Both the position numbers and the translations under genes were made by a program. Below are positions 1 through 5,743 of a stretch of 15,431 bases of DNA, one piece after another. The notes under the pieces were generated by a model, which was not told the DNA's origin, searched no databases, and saw only the letters and a list, made by a program, of their open reading frames with translations. The DNA comes from JAGBWK01 sp964462445 (GTDB taxonomy: Bacteria > Bacteroidota > Bacteroidia > Bacteroidales > Muribaculaceae). The stretch is taken from positions 1 through 15,431 of the forward strand of contig CAYWXG010000054.1 in assembly GCA_964462445.1 (NCBI GenBank), in the 5' to 3' direction. Each line of letters opens with the position of its first letter. The stretch's first letter is position 1.

Positions 1-7
1 TTAGTTT

Positions 8-298
8 TCAACTTCCTTTTTTATTTTTTTCAAAATTATTTAGGACAATATTGATTCCATGTATGAAGCTTTCCAAATCTCTCTTTATGGAATCACTATT
101 CCTACCAGATTTTATTGATTCATTACAATACCTTGCTACCACAGATTTCAAAAAGGCACCATCACCACAACTATTATCAATGATGTGTTTACCAATTATA
201 GAAGGGCCGACATATTCTGCATAATCAAGCATTTCGTCAACAATATATTGCGGCGTGAATACTTGCCCTATTTTTTTAGTTTTTCTAGTTTCTTTCAT
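8..298 (-). pseudogene. Truncated N6-adenine DNA methyltransferase (N-terminal fragment)
   Basis: This is the N-terminal part of an N6-adenine DNA methyltransferase of the type I / type IIG (HsdM or Eco57I-like) class. Seen directly: the motif GQVFTP at residues 11-16, typical of motif X in these enzymes, and DNSCGDGAFL at residues 41-50, the S-adenosylmethionine-binding motif I. The reading frame stops at 96 residues, before the NPPF/NPPY catalytic motif, whereas family members usually exceed 300-500 residues, so this product cannot methylate DNA. In a neighbouring frame the last 39 bases read IILKKIKKEVEN and end in TAA at positions 1-3. That would fit an internal deletion joining the gene's start to its original end out of frame, but this is inference. 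The start is supported by an AAGGAAG ribosome-binding-like stretch 7-13 bases upstream. The start lies 15 bases beyond the left inverted repeat of a probable promoter switch. Confidence 0.7.
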
Positions 299-313
299 TC
301 CATCTTCCTTTCT

Positions 314-332
314 TCTCTATGTAAGAGATACT
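314..332 (+). repeat. Left inverted repeat of the invertible segment
   Basis: This 19-base sequence is a perfect reverse complement of 486-504. It is the probable recombination site on the methylase side. The flanking bases do not match, so the repeat boundaries are sharp. Confidence 0.85.
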
Positions 333-467
333 ATAGCAGACGGAACTCGTTGATTATTAGGTGGTATTTCGTTTTGCTTATCTGTTTTTGCTATACAATT
401 ACGCACAATTATATGGCTGTCAGCCTTTTTATTGGCTCTAAAATGGTGTAAGTTGCTTTATTTTGCG

Positions 468-475
468 TAATTTTG
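468..475 (+). promoter_or_regulatory. Bacteroidetes -7 box inside the invertible segment
   Basis: TAATTTTG matches the Bacteroidetes sigma-ABfr -7 consensus TAnnTTTG. It would start transcripts near 482, running out of the segment antisense to the recombinase gene. The expected TTTG about 20 bases upstream is missing; only a TTG at 453-455 is present, and its spacing is too short. Confidence 0.4.
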
Positions 476-485
476 CAGTAAATTA

Positions 486-504
486 AGTATCTCTTACATA
501 GAGA
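486..504 (-). repeat. Right inverted repeat of the invertible segment
   Basis: This is a perfect reverse complement of 314-332. It lies 29 bases beyond the recombinase stop codon, so the site sits directly downstream of the gene likely to act on it. Confidence 0.85.
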
Positions 505-533
505 GCTATCATTTTGCTAAACATCTTTACTTT

Positions 534-1730
534 CTACAAATCCTTTAATATCTGAGCGTTTGCTCTATCAACTACGGCATTATCCAACGATGCCAGATAG
601 ATTTGTGTGGTCATCTCTGAATCGTGGCCCATTCCCTCACTGATTACCGATATAGGAATGTTTTTGCTCTTGGCTATGCTTGCCCAAGAATGACGGGCTA
701 CATATAGGGTTAAGGGAATGGATAGCCCCACTAACTTTGCAATCTCTTTCAATGTTTTATTGGTGCGATATTGTACATTCTTATATTGGTTCCTATCGTA
801 TGGATTTTTGAGAATGGGTAGCAAATATGGGCTGTCATAATCATTATTATACTTCTCCACAATCTCCTGCATACACTTCTCCCAGCGGATAAAAAGTTGT
901 TGCCCGGTCTTGCGTCTGCTATATGAAAGTATGCCATTGGATAGGTCTTTCTTCTTCAAGTATGCCATATCGATAAATGACATTCCACGAGTGTAGAATG
1001 AGAATAGGAACATATCCCTTGCAAAGTCCAACGATGGTTGCAATGACAGGTCGAGACTCTTAATCTGCTTGATTGCCTTTAGTGGGATTGCTCGCTTAAT
1101 GGTCTTGTCAATACCCGTATAAACGTGTTTGAACGGATTTCGATTAGCTGTCAACTCCTTTTCAACCGCGCGATTATAGACTGCTCGGAGTATTCGCATA
1201 TAGAACGAACTGCTGTTTTTGGTCAATCCCCTATTGCGTAAATATGCCTCATACATCAGCATTAAGTCCGAGTCAAAATCCTCTAATAGTACATCTTTAT
1301 CCTCGCGATACTGCATAAAACTTTTGAGTGTGCAACGATAAGTTTCCGATGTACGCTGTTTGCCCATTTGTTGCAGTTGGACAATGACACCCTGCATAAA
1401 GTTGAATAGAGACTGTTCATTGGCTTTTCTTTTGAATGTAGCGATTATATCATCGGCAGTGAAATTTACTCGTTTCTCCTCTAATTGTTTGATGATACTT
1501 TGCAACCGCTTAATATCCCAATCAATTCGTTCCTCGATTGATTGAAGATAGTTTTGTCGGCTGCTGCCTGCAACGATTATTGAGTTTTCATCCTCGTCCC
1601 ACTCATGCATAAAGAGTCGGTAATCCGTCTTTAATTGACGGATTACACGATTCTGAAAGATTTGATAATAGACTATTCCCTCCTTGTTTTCAATTGTCGA
1701 GGGGCGAAATTTTACCTTTATACTTGCCAT
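534..1730 (-). CDS. Tyrosine recombinase (site-specific integrase/invertase)
   Basis: A 398-residue tyrosine recombinase of the phage-integrase family, with the layout usual in Bacteroidetes: an N-terminal arm-binding region (about 1-100), a SAM-like core-binding domain (about 105-205) and a C-terminal catalytic domain (about 215-398). Catalytic residues visible: R248 in TRGMS, K274 in SRRKTG, R346 in YVARH, H369 in GHD and the nucleophile Y378 in TQIYLASL. The first position of the HxxR box is Y343 instead of His, which is common in this branch and need not mean loss of activity. The enzyme cuts and rejoins DNA at short inverted sites. The perfect inverted repeats that begin 29 bases beyond its stop codon are its likely substrate, making it a probable dedicated invertase of the promoter switch. 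It could instead be, or descend from, a mobile-element integrase. It reads towards the methylase fragment and follows the terminase gene after 88 bases. Confidence 0.92.
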   Translation of the reverse strand: MASIKVKFRPSTIENKEGIVYYQIFQNRVIRQLKTDYRLFMHEWDEDENSIIVAGSSRQNYLQSIEERIDWDIKRLQSIIKQLEEKRVNFTADDIIATFKRKANEQSLFNFMQGVIVQLQQMGKQRTSETYRCTLKSFMQYREDKDVLLEDFDSDLMLMYEAYLRNRGLTKNSSSFYMRILRAVYNRAVEKELTANRNPFKHVYTGIDKTIKRAIPLKAIKQIKSLDLSLQPSLDFARDMFLFSFYTRGMSFIDMAYLKKKDLSNGILSYSRRKTGQQLFIRWEKCMQEIVEKYNNDYDSPYLLPILKNPYDRNQYKNVQYRTNKTLKEIAKLVGLSIPLTLYVARHSWASIAKSKNIPISVISEGMGHDSEMTTQIYLASLDNAVVDRANAQILKDL

Positions 1731-1818
1731 ATCTCAATCATGGTTTTGAATTATTTTGATTAATCTCATTGCTATCCTGCTTTGTCCCGTTGGACTTGGA
1801 ATACCATGACGAAGATAA

Positions 1819-3708
1819 TCACCAAAATTTGTTGTAGTAGTGGGCTTCGTTGCCGTCGTCGAGCGGTGAGGGCATTCCCGATGCTACGTGCAACGCTATG
1901 GCGCGCGCCATCAACATGTCGTCGTGGCATCCCTCTTGCGCTCCGTAGCTGCCGTTCGATTTCACTTGATAGGTCAGTAATTCGTTGAGCGCCGACTCCT
2001 CGCGCTCGATATATCCATGCTCCCTTACCAATGCAATCAATCCGCTTATAATCATTGATTTGGTGGCGCGATTGGTATGAAATCCAATCTTCTTTCCACC
2101 CCCTTCATCCACACGGCGATGATAGATATTGGGGTAAAATCGTTTCACCTGCGATAGGATGTAGAGTCCGGGGTCACCCTCAATATTTTCGCTCTCAAAA
2201 GTGTTGCTTTCAAACACCACTAACGCATTATTCCAATATCGCCCGATTTGCACGCTTTTCCATGCCAAAATATCATGGTCGCAGTGTCCTCGCCATTGTG
2301 CCACAATTTCCGGAGTCAACCCGTCGACACCCCCGCAACGGTCTATTACCACTATCACCGACCAATCGCTTGAATGAGAGCGTCCCCCGACATCAACTCC
2401 TACTACATATCTTCGCTCGCTACGTCGATGTTCCGGTCGTGCCCATATCTTCATTCCCCCTTGTGCCGACTTCAAAAATCGCAGATTGTCGAGCGATTGC
2501 TCCCCGCTATTCTTGTCGCCGGTGATTTCGCCAATTTCAGCGGCAGCGCAACAGTCGCTACGCATCATCTCTACATCTTCGTGATTGAACACATTGTGTT
2601 CGGTTGAGATAAAGGCTTCCTCATCGGTAGTTGGATATTCGGCGTGCATCTGCTCGCGGCTCTGATATTCGGCGCGTTTGTCGTGGTACCATTGTATCAT
2701 TTCCAATGTCAGTCCCCGCTCCCATAGCCCCAATTCATATTCATCGAGACTTTTCCACAACTTGCCGACATCGCTCACACTTTTGCGATAAATTTCGATT
2801 TCATACCACGCCACGAATACTGCTCGCTTGTCGCTCTCCCCCGTTTTCGCACGCAGCCATTCTTTGTGGAAATAATTGCCGATGCCGTTGGCGGTGCTTT
2901 CAAGCACTATCATCGTCAATGGGGTGGAGTTGATGCCGCCACACACTGCACGGATAAATTCGCGAGGAGACGATAGTGCAGTGTCTTTCCAAAATGCCAC
3001 CTCCGACAGGTGGGCCATAGAGTAGTCGTTACCTCTGACTGCATCTTGATTTTCGCTCGAGCCTACGGTCACTTTGCACCCTCTCCCTTGAATGATGCGA
3101 GTGTTCAATGTTCGCTCAAAAGTGCGAAAAGCCGGAACAGATTCCCCCTCCCAGTACTCCGCAGGATAGCGGTCAAGCATTTTTGTGAACATCCCACGTA
3201 TTGTCGACGCTGTGTCCTTGACATGAGCGCATATCAGAGAGTTCCAATTCTCTTTTTGTGTAATCTGTATCCATGCCATATAGAGTTGAACAAGCGTAGA
3301 GCCACCCCATTGACGTGCTTTTAATATTATCATGCGCAGCGGGCGTCCGTCAAGGCGGTCAGCCTCCAATTGCGCCAACACCTTGCGTTGAGGTTCGTTG
3401 AGCATAAACGGGATATCGGCACCGGTTGTTTTATCCTTGATGATAACGCACTTCGATGCCCAATATTCAAAGTCGTAGCGGCAACGCAACTTCACCCAAT
3501 CCTCATGCCTTTTGACCTTCTTATAACCCTTGTCGCGCTTCATCGCCACCGGCACCCACGCCATCCCGTCATTCCATTCGCGTGCGGCAACTCGCTCCCT
3601 CATTCCGCTGCACCCTATCCCCTTTATCGGGTCATACTTCACCTTCAATGCCTCGTTTCGATGCCTATTTTCCGCAATCAATTCTGCTATGCTCCATTCC
3701 TTCCCCAT
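1819..3708 (-). CDS. Phage-type terminase large subunit (orphan)
   Basis: A 629-residue TerL-like protein, full length for the family, which packages phage DNA with an ATPase motor and cuts it with an RNase H-fold nuclease. ATPase features: a Walker A-like loop KARQWGGST at residues 130-138, a Walker B-type strand ending in SE (residues 235-236, HLSEVAFW) and a coupling motif ESTANG at 270-275. Nuclease features: D439 in VGVDVGG, E500 in VVFESNT and D597 in GCHDDMLMA, giving the expected acidic triad. No portal, small terminase, head or tail gene is in view on either side, so it is an orphan or a prophage relic that has kept its reading frame. A TAACTTTG promoter box lies 23 bases upstream of the start. 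An ATP-dependent role in another packaging or defence process cannot be excluded. The start at 3708 is the first ATG of the frame after that box. Confidence 0.85.
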   Translation of the reverse strand: MGKEWSIAELIAENRHRNEALKVKYDPIKGIGCSGMRERVAAREWNDGMAWVPVAMKRDKGYKKVKRHEDWVKLRCRYDFEYWASKCVIIKDKTTGADIPFMLNEPQRKVLAQLEADRLDGRPLRMIILKARQWGGSTLVQLYMAWIQITQKENWNSLICAHVKDTASTIRGMFTKMLDRYPAEYWEGESVPAFRTFERTLNTRIIQGRGCKVTVGSSENQDAVRGNDYSMAHLSEVAFWKDTALSSPREFIRAVCGGINSTPLTMIVLESTANGIGNYFHKEWLRAKTGESDKRAVFVAWYEIEIYRKSVSDVGKLWKSLDEYELGLWERGLTLEMIQWYHDKRAEYQSREQMHAEYPTTDEEAFISTEHNVFNHEDVEMMRSDCCAAAEIGEITGDKNSGEQSLDNLRFLKSAQGGMKIWARPEHRRSERRYVVGVDVGGRSHSSDWSVIVVIDRCGGVDGLTPEIVAQWRGHCDHDILAWKSVQIGRYWNNALVVFESNTFESENIEGDPGLYILSQVKRFYPNIYHRRVDEGGGKKIGFHTNRATKSMIISGLIALVREHGYIEREESALNELLTYQVKSNGSYGAQEGCHDDMLMARAIALHVASGMPSPLDDGNEAHYYNKFW

Positions 3709-3730
3709 TTCGTGCTGTTTTAATTTTTCG

Positions 3731-3738
3731 CAAAGTTA
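3731..3738 (-). promoter_or_regulatory. Possible promoter box for the terminase gene
   Basis: On the minus strand this reads TAACTTTG, matching the Bacteroidetes -7 consensus TAnnTTTG, 23 bases before the terminase start codon. The -33 box is weak. Confidence 0.4.
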
Positions 3739-3809
3739 TCCCTTCGGATTGCTGCCGATGCGCTAAATTCATACACTCGAAATGATACGTATAGAGAAAA
3801 CTATTGCAC

Positions 3810-3849
3810 AAAAAAAGTGAGCACCAAATCATAGCGATTGGTGCCCACT
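3810..3849 (-). terminator. Intrinsic terminator of the FKBP operon
   Basis: A hairpin with arms 3816-3827 (AGTGAGCACCAA) and 3838-3849 (TTGGTGCCCACT) pairs 11 of 12 bases. On the minus strand it is followed by a run of T from the A7 tract at 3810-3816. It lies about 50 bases after the lipoprotein stop codon, where a Rho-independent terminator is expected. Confidence 0.85.
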
Positions 3850-3897
3850 CTTATGGTGTTGGGGGTGATTTAAACGAGTACCCCGATTATTTCAAAA

Positions 3898-4806
3898 TTA
3901 TTCTGCAGAAGCGGCAGGTTTTTCGATGTTGTTGACTGTAATCTCAAACACCAAAGTCTCCATTTTGCCGATAGGACCACGACCTTTTCCTTTGTAGCCC
4001 AATTCACCGGGAACAACGAGGATAGCAGAGCCACCTTTGCCGAGCATGTAAAGACCTTCTTTGAAGCCGTCAACCAAGTTGGCAACGCCCATGCGTGCAG
4101 GTTTGTCGCCAATTGAGCGGTCAAATTCCTTGCCATCGATATGTTTGCCTACATAGGTAACTTCAATTGTATCATCAATAGTTACTTTATCACCTTCACC
4201 GGGGTTGAGGATTTTGTACACCAAACCTGATTCGCTCTTTTGGAAACCTTCTGCCAAGCGTTCTGCCGCATATTTTTCACCTGCTGCAATGTTTTCTTTT
4301 GCTTCGGGAGTTTCACGAGCTTCAGCTTCAGCTTTTTCTTCAGCCTTTGCACGGATTTTACCCATTACAACTTCGAAATCGCTATTGATTTTAGTCAATT
4401 CAACTTGTGAAATAGTGTCGTTGCTATACACTTTGCCAAACGCATCTACAATAGCTTTTGCATCAACGGGAACACCGAGGTTCTTGTCCATCAAGATACC
4501 ATACATTTGCAATCCCAGTTGAACACCATTGAGGAATGCCAAGTTGGTAGTGTCGGTTGTCAATACAAGTTCCAAACCTTTGATGAATTCATCTTTTTTG
4601 AAATCGTTGCGTTGCTTTTCGCTCATCATGGACTCGTAGCGCTTAAAATTGTTAAGAGCTTGAGCTCCTTGCATTTGTCCGAAAGTCATTGAAAGGCTAT
4701 CGCCCAATGCTTTATCTTCTGATGCAACATTTTCGTTGCCTTGTTGGCTACCACATGATGCAAGTACTAATGCCGATGCAACGACAGCTGTAAAAATCTT
4801 TTTCAT
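3898..4806 (-). CDS. FKBP-type peptidyl-prolyl isomerase, lipoprotein
   Basis: A 302-residue exported lipoprotein with a C-terminal FKBP domain, which catalyses cis-trans isomerisation at proline bonds and often acts as a chaperone for envelope proteins. It begins with a lipoprotein signal peptide ending in the lipobox LASC, with the lipidated Cys at residue 18. Residues 30-190 form a mostly helical FkpA-like N-terminal dimerisation region, with a charged Glu/Ala/Lys helix at about 150-185. The FKBP domain spans about 205-295 and keeps Y218, F228, D229 and Y271 of the active-site pocket. F248 (in DGFKEGL) stands where many FKBPs have the pocket-floor tryptophan, which may lower activity or FK506 affinity. 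It is the second gene of a two-gene operon, 58 bases after the cytoplasmic FKBP, and ends in a clear terminator. Confidence 0.92.
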   Translation of the reverse strand: MKKIFTAVVASALVLASCGSQQGNENVASEDKALGDSLSMTFGQMQGAQALNNFKRYESMMSEKQRNDFKKDEFIKGLELVLTTDTTNLAFLNGVQLGLQMYGILMDKNLGVPVDAKAIVDAFGKVYSNDTISQVELTKINSDFEVVMGKIRAKAEEKAEAEARETPEAKENIAAGEKYAAERLAEGFQKSESGLVYKILNPGEGDKVTIDDTIEVTYVGKHIDGKEFDRSIGDKPARMGVANLVDGFKEGLYMLGKGGSAILVVPGELGYKGKGRGPIGKMETLVFEITVNNIEKPAASAE

Positions 4807-4864
4807 GTTATTTTGTTGTTTATTAAATGTTTTCTAAATTGTTGTAAATTAAATCTCTTCGGGA

Positions 4865-5491
4865 TTATTTGCCAAGAACTTTGAGCAATTCAACATCGAA
4901 AATCAAAGTGGCATTCGGACCGATGATACCGCCTGCCCCGTTGGGTCCATAAGCCAAATCCGACGGAATATACAAACGCCAACGTGAGCCAGCTTTCATT
5001 AACTGCAAAGCTTCTACCCAACCGGGTATCACTTGGGTAACACCAAATGTAGCGGGAACACCGCGCTCCTCCGACGAGTCAAACACTGTGCCGTCGATCA
5101 ATTTTCCGGTATAGTGTACTTCTACTTGGTCGGTAGCTACGGGTTGAGCTCCATCTCCCTCTTTGATTACCTCATATTGAAGACCGGTTGCTGTAGTTTT
5201 CACTTCTGCACGTTTACCATTTTCTGCGAGGAATTCCTTCCCTGCTTTTGCATTGATTTCGCCGAGCTTCGCTGCTTCTGCTTGTTGGCGTGCTTCCATC
5301 TCGGTGAAATATTGACGTATCACTTCTTTGGCTTCATCGTAGGTCATTTTTGCTTTCGCTCCGCTAAACACTGCGGCAACGCCGTCGGCGAAATCTGTCA
5401 CATCGATTTCATTGATTCCCGATGCTTTGAAATTGTTGCCCATGCTCATGCCAAGAGCGTATGAAATCTTGTCAAATTCAGTATTTTCCAT
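4865..5491 (-). CDS. FKBP-type peptidyl-prolyl isomerase, cytoplasmic FklB-like
   Basis: A 208-residue FKBP of the FklB/FkpA type. There is no signal peptide, so it should act in the cytoplasm. Residues 5-95 are the helical N-terminal dimerisation domain (start FDKISYALGMSMGNN, then a charged helix). Residues 105-206 form the FKBP fold with a complete pocket: Y127, F137, D138, W158 (PGWVEAL), Y181 and F198. It is therefore expected to be an active prolyl isomerase, unlike its partner, which lacks the tryptophan. It is the first gene of the leftward operon, with a TATCTTTG promoter box 47-54 bases upstream. The two proteins probably arose by duplication and now serve different compartments; that is inference from sequence similarity and gene adjacency. 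Confidence 0.93.
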   Translation of the reverse strand: MENTEFDKISYALGMSMGNNFKASGINEIDVTDFADGVAAVFSGAKAKMTYDEAKEVIRQYFTEMEARQQAEAAKLGEINAKAGKEFLAENGKRAEVKTTATGLQYEVIKEGDGAQPVATDQVEVHYTGKLIDGTVFDSSEERGVPATFGVTQVIPGWVEALQLMKAGSRWRLYIPSDLAYGPNGAGGIIGPNATLIFDVELLKVLGK

Positions 5492-5537
5492 TTACTTTAT
5501 TTTTGTGTTAAATAGTTACTTTCTTAATAAGGCGATA

Positions 5538-5545
5538 CAAAGATA
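5538..5545 (-). promoter_or_regulatory. Promoter -7 box of the FKBP operon
   Basis: On the minus strand this reads TATCTTTG, an exact match to TAnnTTTG, 47-54 bases before the start of the cytoplasmic FKBP. The -33 element is only partial (TTTTAG, from 5558-5563). It lies in the 252-bp divergent intergenic region 5492-5743, which holds no gene. Confidence 0.6.
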
Positions 5546-5649
5546 ACGATTAACAGCCTAAAATTACTCTCACGATATTATAAAAAATATTAACATGCCG
5601 TGAAGCTATGTCAAAATAGCATATAATAGAGTTATTAATGTCGTTGACA

Positions 5650-5681
5650 TTTGGATATTTGCGACATATTGCCTACATTCG
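5650..5681 (+). promoter_or_regulatory. Possible promoter of the GH31 gene
   Basis: TTTG at 5650-5653 is followed after 20 bases by TACATTCG at 5674-5681, one base from the Bacteroidetes -7 consensus. The spacing is right. Transcription would start near 5690, leaving a leader of about 55 AT-rich bases before the ATG. Confidence 0.45.
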
Positions 5682-5743
5682 CATTACTTTTTTTACATAA
5701 AACAGAGTCTTTATTTTTTTAGAATAATTAAATCTACTACATA

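Larger units (their letters stand above)
314..504. promoter_or_regulatory. Probable invertible promoter segment flanked by 19-bp inverted repeats
   Basis: Positions 314-332 and 486-504 are perfect 19-bp inverted repeats (left copy TCTCTATGTAAGAGATACT), separated by 153 bases without a credible gene. Each repeat contains its own dyad, TCTCT-N5-AGAGA, as expected of two recombinase arm sites flanking a crossover spacer. Inside lies TAATTTTG at 468-475, which matches the Bacteroidetes -7 box TAnnTTTG and reads rightwards. No good TTTG -33 box is visible at the usual spacing. Inversion would place the box at 350-343 reading left, about 40 bases before the methylase start codon. The size, repeat length and adjacent tyrosine recombinase match known Bacteroides invertible promoters. 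As sequenced, the switch is OFF for the methylase. Confidence 0.75.

Noticed and set aside
185..451. An 88-codon plus-strand frame overlapping the methylase start and the invertible segment
   Set aside because: It runs through the inverted repeat, would be broken by inversion, is Phe/Ile/Ser-rich like random AT-rich DNA, and has no ribosome-binding site.
702..704. Loss of the HxxR histidine (Y343) in the tyrosine recombinase taken as inactivation
   Set aside because: Tyr at this position is common in Bacteroidetes recombinases; the other catalytic residues, including Y378, are present.
1731..1818. Gap between the terminase and recombinase genes as an att site or tRNA fragment
   Set aside because: No tRNA-like fold or direct repeat could be found, and there is no clear promoter box; nothing can be supported there.
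2055..2525. Several plus-strand frames within the terminase gene
   Set aside because: They are antisense shadows of a gene with a complete set of terminase motifs.
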